The position numbers and the translations under genes are program-made. From positions 6,324,001 to 6,388,000 of the forward strand of contig OZ020489.1 in the NCBI GenBank assembly GCA_963971405.1: a DNA stretch of 64,000 nt. Direction: 5' to 3'. Shown piece by piece: positions 33,709 through 45,800 of this stretch (position 1 is its first letter; every line of letters begins with the position of its first letter). The notes beneath the pieces were generated by a model. It was not told the origin of the DNA. It searched no databases and saw only the letters and a program-made list of their open reading frames with translations. Origin of the DNA: Psococerastis gibbosa (Eukaryota; Arthropoda; Insecta; Psocodea; Psocidae).

Positions 33709-36700
33709 ATGTCGTCTTCGAAAAAGAAACTCGTGAGAAACGAATGGGAAATGTCGACGATTGAGCGCAAGTACTCGGTCCCGCCGGGGGGTGGCGCCCC
33801 TGTCCCGGGGACACCTCCGCTGCAAGCTGCAAGGGGCGAGAGGGGCTCCACGTCCGAAGATCTCCATGCCTGGTCTATATACAGGTGTGTATAAAGCAAA
33901 GAAATAAATATATAATTATGGCTCACGACCGGAGCCGGATGATGAACTAGTAGAATGAAGAGAACCAAAAGATGAACCAGAAAAGCTGTGGACTTAGAGG
34001 TGGGGCGTGACAGATATTTCCAGGAGCAACAGTGACCGGTGACAGTGACTCGACAGTCACTGATACAAATACTGGTGATTTGTCACTGGAGTGACTGCTT
34101 TTGATCCTGCTATCTAAGTAATCTTGGTACATCTTGGTATGAGTAATCAAAAGTCACTGTCACTTCTCTTACTTGACAGTGATTTATACAAGTTACATAG
34201 ACTTATTCGTTTCGCTTAACAATTAAAGTAGGTTATTGTTTTTTAGTTATGCTAAGAAATTTAAGAAGTATAGTAATATAGATAATATATACATATATAT
34301 ATATATATATAAACTAAAAGCTAGCCAGTTATGGAGCAGTCACGGTGACAGCCTCGGGCATACCTTATGTTTAGCTTAGGTTAGACGATCGGAAAGAATT
34401 TCGGGGAATTTCGCTTAAGACTGCCTAGTGCATAGGCTAAACCTGAGCGAGTTACTTGCTCTTGCATGCGACTATCAGAGTATTAGAAACAAAGCTATTT
34501 AAAATATAGCCTAAATCGGTGACAGTGAGACAGTGACTCGAATCACCAGTATTTTTTTTTGGTTAGGAACGGGTGGTTGTAGTGACCATAGTAGTCACGG
34601 TGATAAATCACAGTGACAGAAGTAACGGCCCACCTCTAGCTGTGGTCAATCTGAAAGCATACTTCAAAATGTTTTGTCAAAATCTGCGGTCTACATCTTA
34701 AGTGGCTCATTAGAAACCGTTTGGACAAGGGGGGATGCAATAATATTTATACTAAAAGGAGTGGCTGGATGCGAAGGCATCCTAGTCCCTGATTGGCTCG
34801 CTGTCAACTCAACTCGATTCCTGGTTCCTTAGAAGGGGAAGTGAGCGAATTAGGGATCAGGATGCCTTCGCTTCCGAGTATAAAATATATGATTGTTATA
34901 TTGTGTATTATATAATATGTATATAACAATAATATATATTATATTGGATATTGTTATATTAAAATATACAGTATATGTGATAAGTAGGCCTAGGACTATA
35001 AAAAGTCCTTCATGACATTTGTTAGCTACAGCCGACTTTTAAGTACATAGTACATAAGCTGGCTACTGCTGACTATTAGACCCTATCGGCTATCGCCCCT
35101 CACCAGCATAGGCCTGCAAAGTTATTTTGTGTCCATGGAGGGGTCATGGAACTGTGGTGAGGGGGGCACTCAAGCAAGACGCCCATGATTCATGCTAATG
35201 CGGGAAGACTCCAGTATTTAATTCATCGCGTTGCATTGCTTTGAATCGGGCAGCAATTAGTATTGTATGGCGCAACCGCCCACTAGTTGGCACTAGACAA
35301 TTTATGTAGCCTAGGTTGCCGATTGCCTGCAATGAATGTATTAGAATTATTTCAATGCAATGCAATTACTTAATTCGTTGTATCTATTTACTTTTAGCTA
35401 AGGCTGGCGCAAAGCCTAGCCCCCCATTACTGTGTGTCTGTTCGTAGGAAATGTAACTGGGCTATGCGAACAAAACGCTATTCCTTACTCCCCAATCTTC
35501 AGCAATTTTTGCTACCCTCATTATTTATGTAGAACAAGTAGCTATACTTTAGTATAGGCATAAGGAAAGCTTTGTGCCATTTCCATTGCATCAGCCTGCT
35601 TTCCCGAACAGGTTTTGGCCTCTGATAAAGAAATACTATAGCCAGCTCTAAATAAACATTTCCTTAGCTGGAAAGTTAAGTTCAATGCCGCACCTATTTT
35701 CTGACATTAAAGGTCTGATAGTAGAATCCTAGGTACTTGTTCCCAGACATTCATGCATACCCTACTGTTAGTTACTTCCCAGCAAACCTGTTCCTGTGAC
35801 TAGTTCTAATCTTTCCCCGCCCTTAACAACTTTTATTTGCATACGGTACATCATTAGTGTCGCATACTCACATACTAAAGTCAAAGTACCTACCTACCAT
35901 TGAGTTGTTTAGAACATCGGCCATGAAGCATTGAGCGCATATGTTTGGTGCATGTTAATGTATGATTGTGTTAATACATGATTTCAAGGAAACTTTTTAA
36001 ATTGTTTTTGTGATGGGGAATAAGCCTGTATTAAAGAGCACAATTTTCAGCAATTCTCCCGTATTGGGGTTAGAATGGATTTTCTTCGATTTTTACCGTA
36101 AAATATTCTTCTGATATATATCCGTATGTGTCCAAGGCCGTAGCCAGGATTTATTGAGGGTGGGGGGGGGGGGGGTCGAACTTGCGTCTACAAAATTGGA
36201 TTATTATTTTCGAGGTAGAAAACCTAACTACGACACAGGAAGGATTGGCCCAGCTCTACCATGCGGCACGGCGTCGAATGTGCTACCAGCCAGTGACTGG
36301 CGAAGAAGATGAAGTAGAAAAAGAAGGATATTTTTGCCACCATTAGGTTACACACGAGGGGCCCCGGGAGAAATTGTGTAAAAATATATTCGAGCGATAT
36401 TTATATGATTAATTCGTTTAAGAAATAGTGCCATGTTGAAGTCACGACAAATTAGATAAATATACTGTGTAGATGTGTCTTCGTTTTGCAAGATGTTAGG
36501 CCTGGTTGGCCTAATCACCTTTGAAATGGCCTTCCCATTAATTTGATGATATCACGTTTAATTAGCAAAAAACCATTGTCGTCATATATGTAGCCGTCGG
36601 CATCTGACTTATTATAGCTTGACATACTGTATACAGTAAATTACATTTTTTCTATAATTGTTTTCTACTATACGATTACCTAAGTAACAACAAAATATAA

Positions 36701-39700
36701 GATACATTACATAGTTTTGAGTCTATTAGTCTACTTGTCAGTGGGCTGTAACTGCGAAGGTCACAAGAGCGTGAGCATGGGAAAGATATGAGAACCTATT
36801 TTCTAGAGGTGGGTCGTTCCTAAGAGCGGTTTTTGAGCTAGGAACTAGTTGCAGCGATTCCCGGATAAAAAAATATTAGGTTCTTGAGGAACGCAATTCT
36901 AAATGGGGATTTCCGGTCAGTTACTTAACAAGTTCATACTCCACGAAAAATTAGTAACAAATTAGTGTTAATGATAAAAAAATTTACTTATTTTTACATA
37001 AGCTAACCATTGGCAAACTGGTTCCTATAGAGTATGGACAGGGCACGATTACTAGTCACCGGTATTGGGAAATGGGATTGAGCTTAAGCCAGGAACTGGT
37101 TCCTAAAAGAACGAGTATTAGAAACCGGTATTCTGGAATCACTGGAACTGGTAACGCAAGCCCCTGAAAAAACTAGGAATGGCACACCTCTACTATTTTC
37201 CGACCTACAGTATGTTACTGGCTGTCAAATATAGGAAGTAATTTGTGTTCTGCCACTTTCGCTAACTGGCATTATTGCAGTGCCGGGTTTGGCTATGGGG
37301 CCAGGAGGGCCATGGCCCCAGGGCCCCCACAAAAATTCGCAAAATACAAAATCGCAATTTAATAAGACTAAAAAAACAAAAACAACAAACTAAAGCAAAT
37401 AAATGAAGTAACCGAAATATTTGGCTGGGAAATTGGAACGTGCCCTGGCATTATATGATAAATTGCCGTACTCTATTCTATAATAGTCTATTTTGCACCC
37501 TGTGTCTCTATTTTATAAATAATAGTGGAATATTCATGTAAGGGTGTAAGACTTTTCTGCCCGAGAAAGGGCTCCTACCCTAGTCCGGCCCAGGGGTCCA
37601 CACAAGGCCAAGCCCTGCAGTCTGCATTATTGTATGTAGTCACAATATGATTTAATTTTATTGTTTCAAACATCAAACTGGCGCAGTTAAGCTGTTGGGC
37701 TTTACGATGATTGACTCCAAACTATCCTGGGAGGACCATACTAATAGCATATGTAGTAAACTCGCTAAAGTTGCTTTCCTACTACGTATAAACTTGGTAG
37801 ACTGGTGCCGGAGCAGTATCTTTTGATGGCATACCATGGTCTGTTTCATACCCATATAAATTATGGTATACTGGCATGGGGGCACTCTGCAGGAGTAAGC
37901 AAGGTACTCTTATTAAAAAAACGAGCTATCCGTATTGTCACAAAAAGTTCGTATCTTGCTCACTGCAGACCCCTTTTTAAAGCCGCTAGAGTCCTCACTA
38001 TTCATGGCCAGTATGTCTTTAATTGTCTAATGGCCGCAAAGATGAATCCTGGATTGCCAGCTCGGAGGACAGTGCACTCCTATAATACCCGATCGGCAAA
38101 AGGGTTTGATATGCCTAGGTATCGCCTAAACAAGTCGAGGGATTCTTATCCGATACTTGCACACCGGCTTTACATTAAGCTACCATTTTTAGTAAGTCAG
38201 TTGGATCCAGCTTGTTTCAGAACATACATTGAGAGCAGACATATTGACGCCTCACTATATAATTTGGATGATTTTTGTTTGACACGGTCGATCCGGCTCT
38301 GGCTGGTCAGGGACTCTAATTTTTGTATTGTATTGTTTCAGGCAAAATTTAAATTCCGATTTCACGGATTCTGCGCTCGGTTCCAGTGAGAAAAGTCCAC
38401 TGCCATATGGGAATTTCCAGTTGCGAGAATCAACTGTACATAGCATTATCAATCACCCCCGATATGGCCCTAAGTAAGTAGCCAGTTCAATGAACTATGC
38501 ATTTTAATTTAGTTACATACTTTTTCTCTCATTAATTTTTCCTTATAGATGAAACTCTTGGTTATATATTAAGTAGCTCATATGAATTCTTCTTAATTTA
38601 ATAACTGATGGACATTTTTGAAACTACGACCAACTAACTTTCATCTGAAAATGTGCGCCAAAACAATATTTTCTGGGCCTTTTGTAATCTACAAAATGGC
38701 CGCCATGTGTTTTCAAATTTGTTTTTGTGTACATCCTATACTTGTAACTTGCTTAAGTGAATAAATCTTTTATTTAAATTGAAATTGATAGTTTGACATA
38801 AAACGAAATGTCTTTTGGTAAGTCAATCAATCAACCTTTGTCCATGACCCACCAAGGTGGGATTGACGGCGTCCAAAATAAATCTGAAACAAAACAAGTT
38901 TTATGCGAAAGCATACGTTAGGCGGGGGAAGAGGAGGAGGAAGTTAATGTTTATGTATCCCAACTTAGTTCCCTGATCTCGACCAAGTTGTAGAGTGGAC
39001 ATTCCTTCATTCTCCTTGTCACAACGGCCTTGAATCCTGAAACATCTTAATTAGTAAGGGCAGTAAGGCTGATGGATAGGGCATGGTAATAATTAATTTG
39101 CCGAGTTTGGGAATGATGCGATGGACCCATTTAGCCTGCATCTGGATTCTGGGCAGATCCAAGATACTATCATTGAGCTGGCTGTAATCCGTTAAGGAAT
39201 TGTTGGAATTAACAACAAATAACAATATCGAATTGCTTTCAGATCTGCACTTAGTTCAAACATGTATACATACCTCAAGTTTGGACTACCGCGCGTTTTC
39301 CCCCCATCCAGGGGAAGGGATGGATCGAGCGGTTACAACTCCAGTGACGATGGGTCTCCTGGACCGCACAAGCAGCGTGGACCAATCAGGGCGAGGAGTG
39401 AGCTCGATATCCGGTACCTGAACGCCAATCAGCACGTAGCCAAAGTAAGCAAGGTCTGAATGGAAAATCTTTAGGAATAGAGTGTAGAGTGGCAATATTT
39501 TTCACAATGGGCCCCAAGGCTTAAGTGTATTCGCAATAAGTAATGTGAAATGTCCAGCTGAGCGTGATTGGAGCAAAATTTTAGGTAACCTAGTTTACGA
39601 GAAAACCTACGTTATACGTAAAAAAGCCAATTTTTATCCCGATCATCCATCTGCAAATAGTTGCCACTCTACGCTAAATCCTCTCCACGTAAGTTTTTTG

Positions 39701-39756
39701 TAGTCGATAGCGTGCGAGTCTCTTTACAGCAAGTGATCGGTGCTGTTACTCCTTAC

Positions 39757-39802
<46 letters not shown>

Positions 39803-42800
39803 AAAAGTATTACGGATAAAAACTATTTAAATGAAAGTATCCGATTGACCTCTTCAGTCGCTGTGACAGTTGACAAAGCTCTTTTTTGTTCTATGGCGAA
39901 TTATTACAAAATGGAAATGTGGAAAATATTACTGACGTACTCTTCAGCCGCCTCACTAAGTAACCTAATAGGTACTTGAGTTATGACACGTCTCCGATCG
40001 CAAGGTGCGTAAAGACTCGCAAAAATACAAGCGCCTTGTCACCGAAGCCGTTAATAATTAGGTATTTACTTTATTCCAATACATCAATTCAATTGATTGT
40101 GTGCGATTAATCTTTATTATTATTATTATTAATCTTTTTGCGGTTTATTATATTACAAGCGACTGCGAACCGTTTCGCTCGTGTCCTCCTTCTTTTTTGT
40201 CGCTCAATTCACTAATTTGATTGAACTACGTTTCTGTCTACAGGCACCGCATGGGCCGCGGAACGGCAGGATGTCCAACAGCGAAGCCAACCTGCTGGGT
40301 ATGGGCAGCTACCACCGCGAGGCCCCGCGTAGTAGGCGCTCTGTTGTGGGCGTGGAACACCGGTACAGACCGGAAATACGCACTGCCGAACACAGAAAGT
40401 CTTTCCACGACCTTCGCTCTGCTGCTGTGCAAGATACCCCTTTTCAAAGGTACTGTCCGCCTATACTGCAAACAATTATTGGCTAAACCAGTGGTCGTCA
40501 ACCTTTTTGCAGAATGGAGACATATTCTGAGTTCACAGTGACCAATAAAGCTTGCCCAGCCTGACATACAACAATACTAACAATGCATACAATAAACGGG
40601 GTAGGGAAAAGTAACTTAATTTTTTATACACGTTTTTAATACTTTTACTTTACAATTTTACATACAGATAGACTACATAAACACGTGGATATATGATGCA
40701 ATACAACTTTTTTTTTCGTTCTGAATTTCCATTTAATGAATCAGATTTTGGTTTTTTCTAGAATAGTTTCAATGAATGACCATTCCGAACAGTTATGATT
40801 ATTCCTCATTTCTTCTCATTACTTTCATACTGTTTCCACCAACTTAATAAGTGTAACACCAGCTGTGTATACAATTGTTATTACTTATCATGTTTTTCAT
40901 GTTGCAGACCTCTCTCCGATCGCCGGCGTGCGTCCAAAGCCGGTTCACACATGTCGCTGGCCCATGCACCTGAAATGTCGCGCGCGCATTCTGTCTTGGG
41001 CCACACGAATCCTGTTGCTGTGCCATACTACCCCTCGCCTCCTCATGTCCCTCCTGTCTTTCTGTATCCGCATTTACAGGTATAACGGCTATTCCACTAA
41101 TTACTTTTTAATGTTAATGAATGTGTTGGACCCAATTTCGCCCCCGACCACCATTTGGGTGCCCGTAATTTTTAGGGGCCCTGGGGGTCCTTGTCTTTGA
41201 CTGGATGAAGACAATTTTTGTTCTGCTCTACTGTATTGCCTATTGTAATCCCTGTCGGTTTAAAATGACCTAAATCATAGAGTAGAAACTCCTGGCGAGC
41301 ATTCGAATTTCAAACTACATTAGGGTGACGTAGTTAATTAAGCGACAGACTTCAAAATATTTTTTTGACGTATTTTTGACGATATTACTTTTTTGTTCTC
41401 CATGACATACAGTATATACTACCAGACCACACGATAGGATGACATTTGGAACACTGATAAAAATCGAATTAGCCCGGTGTTCCGCTTATGCAAGTTTTCG
41501 AATAAACAAAGTGTTCCAAATGCCATATTATCGTGGTCGGGTAGGAAGTATGTATAGTAGCCGTTTTTTCTGTGTGTGCTCAGGTGCGGAATATGGAAAT
41601 AGCGTCGCGGCAAAGTAAAGATAAACTAATTGTGCAAGGAGTTTCGCTGGAGGTGCGTGGTGGAGAGCTGTTGGCAGTGATGACTACGCATGCGCGAGAA
41701 GGGTCCACTATCTTGGCCGCCATTGCTGGACACCAGAGTCAACATGGGGGAAAGGTACGAAAGTCTTGCACCCTTTATATCCCTTAACTCTCGTTACCTA
41801 AAAGTGACATGAGAGACAAGAGTCAACCGATAAAGTATCAAAATCAACAACATTGCACACTTAGCACGGAACCTCTTCTCTTACTCTCTTACTTAGCTTA
41901 TTTAGACCCATTCCACTCAGCAAGTCGGTAAGCTCCCAATGTCGGCTATATTGGTAACGCTCTGAACTGCCCCGATGATAATCTTGAACTATTCGTCTCC
42001 ATTCATATCATCAGAGAATCATCAGCTGTTATCCAGGTGTGATTTGTGAGCCTCCTCCACTCCCTCCTGTCTCTCCACCTCTGATTATTCAACACTTCCT
42101 CTGGTACCAGTCCCGTACTCTCCTGAGACCGTTCTCAATCTGTTTTCTGTATCAATTCCTTGGTCTTCCTCTTCTTCGCGTTCCCTCTACTTCTTCCTCT
42201 AGTCATTTCCTCGCGCACCTGCTGTAATCCATTCGCTTTACATGCCCGAACCATTGCAGCCTCCTTCTCGCTCTCCCCTCCACCCTCTTTCAACCTGAAC
42301 TCTCTTCTCATCACTTCAATTTCTAACCTTACTTACTCTAATTTACTTTATCCAACGCCATCCAACTCTTGGCGTTACCGTCATCTGGTACCGCGCCTGC
42401 CAATATAGTGATGTTATGTCATTGTTAGGGCTCTGAATCGGTTGCCACGTTAGAAGGTGGGCAGCATCCATGCTTCTGCTGAGGCAGAGTGGGCATTGGT
42501 CTGAAGCAGCCAGGCCTAGGCGAAACAGGTGAGCCTGTCGCAGTGTTTAACCCTGTCCCTATTTGTCATCGGAGGGACATATTTTATGCCAATAATTAAA
42601 TACCAGTGTATCAGTTCTGTCCCATTAGAGATCGGGAAAGCACAATTGTGGGCACAAAAGCGTACGTAGGTGACCTGACTCAAGAAATGAGATGTGGAAC
42701 TTGTCTAGACATCAGTGGAACTGTCGAGAACAGGATAGAATGGAAATTAATAATGAATCCTTTGCTGCAAATCAGTCGACAGATAGTACCACAAGAAGAC

Positions 42801-45800
42801 TAGTTAGGTGAGCATGTATGTCCGTCTTCTTCGAATCCTCGTCGCGTATCAGTAGGAATATTCTAGTTTTGGTTCTTTTCATGTCCATTGACTGGTGCTA
42901 ACGTGGAACGTATTTAAATTGCATTGCAGGTAACTGGAGAGTTTGTAGTTAATGGGAACCTAATAGAGCGATCGCAGCTGAGGAAGCGGTGCGCGTTTGT
43001 AAGCAACGAAGGCTGCTGGGATGTGGACCTGACTGTCAAGCAGACGTTATACTTCCAGCATAGACTGCGTCGTGTCAAAAATAAAATTGTCAAATTGCCC
43101 CTTGACGACAGGGTGAGTTATTTTTTTTTTGTCAAGTAAGCAACGAAAGGTGCTGGGATGTGGACCTGAATAGAGTTTTTCATAGGAGAGATGGGGCATT
43201 TTTTTAATTTCGTTGCCACCTGCCATGTCTTCTTCTAATAATCAGGGAACGCCTTGGACGAAGACTTGTCTGGCATTTTCGGTGGAAGCTGTACTTCCAG
43301 AACAGTCGCGTCCAACGTCCGGTATCAATAACTCCAGCCTTTTAGAAGGCAAGATCTGTTGTAAACAACTGTTTTCACTTCGTCCTACATCTTCATTTTG
43401 GTTCCGGAGGTTCTGCAGCAACGGTTGCTGCGAAATACATTTTCAGAAGTCTACGTACAGCCACTGAAGATGTCGACCGCAGATGTTGCCGAAACGTTTG
43501 GAAGTAAGCTTTCAGGTTGACCACGGCCGGATTAAACTGCTTCATAATGTCCTATTTTATTATTTTCAGATATCAAGCCTAATAGAGGACCTAGGACTGG
43601 ACCAAGTGGCAGATACGAAGTTGTCTGGCGTGACGCAGTCGGAGCTACGTCGGCTCAGCGTGGCCATCCACCTGCTGCTCGACGCACAGATTCTTTTGCT
43701 CGACCAGCCTACTAAGGGCATGGATATTTTCGATACCTTCTTCCTCATCGAGTACCTGAGACAGTGGGCCCTCACGCCCGACATCACAGGTAGGTTGATA
43801 AGATATGTATATTTAAACATATAAACAGGGCAAAGCCATCCACCTACTCTTTGACGCCTGATTCTTCTGTTAGACCAGCCTACCAAGGGCATGGATATCT
43901 TCCATACCTTCTTCCTCATTGAGTACCTGGGACAGAGGGCCCTCACGCTCGACATACATCACTGGTAGGTTAGGTTGATTAGTTATGTATTTAAAAATGC
44001 CAAGAAAGGAGGTTCCAAACAGGACCTGACTGCATATTTTTCTGAGGTGTTTACTAGTCGGAGTCAGAAAGTTATTAAATACTATATACTGTTATTATAC
44101 TGTATATTGTACTGTTATTACGATATATCTATATTCTTGAAGAAGTGTTAACCAAGGGGGCAAGTTGCCCATAAGTACCCTAGACAATAACAAGGGACTG
44201 GCTTCTAAAATGCGCAGAATGCGCCGCGATTTGTTGATGATTTCATATTTCTCTTTTCAGACGGTACAGGGCGAATCGTGATGGTTAGCCTGCAACCGCC
44301 CACATATGAGATCCTAACTATGATCTCCCGACTGCTGATCGTGTCCAACGCCCACGTCATGTTTTCTGGCCCCACGACGCTGCTGCTGCCCTATTTTACC
44401 AGTGTCGAATACCCCTGCCCTCCTTTCAAGAACCCCTCAGATTATTATTGTAAGTATAATTCCACGTTGGGTATAATAATAAAAAAAAAAAAATCCCCGC
44501 GAAATTGGCGAATCTGCTCACAGATACTTATGTCTTTTTACCTCTTCAGCTAAACGGCCAACGGCCTTACCATGTTGATTCCGTGATAGCAGAACATGTT
44601 TCAAACTGCGGCAAACTTGGTAGTGTGCACAGCGTTGGCAGGGGAACATGGTGGGACATGATAACGCACAGAGACTATACCAGTCAGTCTACGTGCGTGT
44701 CGAGTCCTGTTCACCTCCGATTTAATCCTGTGACTTTACCATGTTCCCCAAGTGGTTCGGAATCCACTATAATCAGGAGGTCCACTCTGTCAGTCAACCA
44801 TTTCCCCCGAGGTGAAGGAGTCTGCCCTTAGGGTGCCTCAAGTTAACAAACAGACTCACTCCCCCCCGCCCATCTGTTCGGCGGCAGCGCGGGATAGGTG
44901 TAGGGATAGGTAGCGAGAGATTCTCTTACTCCTCGCCCACCCCGCAGCAGGACCGTAGATATACAAAATCAAATTTCGCCAGAGTTACGGATGGGGCAGC
45001 TATTAACTAGTAGTAATTTTTGAAGTACTTTTTATGGACCCAGGTCCCATAGGTCCCTTGTCCAATGCCAACGACCCCATTGATTTCGGACATTATTTGT
45101 ATTGTTTCCGTATGAGTTTTTGGCCATTGGCAAACTGGTATACGTTCTCGATGTCAACCTACACCGGCTACAAGCTATAATAGACAAGCTGAGACAAGCT
45201 TACCATTGACGCAATGAAACAGGCGAGAGCATGACTTGCCCAATTACAGATACGAGTCTATAATACGAGCTATTAACTAGGTCATACCTTATAGAAGAAA
45301 TACTCCTATACAATTCGATTTACAGTGCGTGGTATTTTATTTTATATTATTTTTATTTTCAGTGGACCTTGTGACTCTAGATGACCTGTCTGCAGAGGCG
45401 ATGTTGGAGTCTTCACAAAGAATGACACAGCTGGGGGAGCTGCATAGGCGGCGGCAGTCCCCGCTCAGTGACCCCGGGCCCCCCGCCCCTCTCCCCCCTC
45501 CCTTACACTCCGTGAACCCGTTCTCTCAGGCGTCTTCGTTGCTTTTGTAAGTACCGCTATGATACTTGGTACTTTCTTACTTTTTCCGCGCCTGTTTCCT
45601 GTATGGGGTGGGCGGTACGGCATTGGCGCTTCCACTCTCCTCCATCTAAGGCGATTTGGTGTGGGCGTGTTAGTTGATCCTTATCTTACTGGATTTTTCT
45701 CGGTAGCGTCATCCTCGATCTTCCTCTTCTCCTGATTCCTGGGACCACAATTCCCTTCTTTTCAGGTGATGAGTCTCGCTTGGCCTTCGGGCATGCCCAT

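Noticed and set aside
43566-43955. A 129-codon minus-strand frame across exon 7
   Set aside because: It is the antisense of exon 7 and its partial duplicate, which explains its internal repeat.
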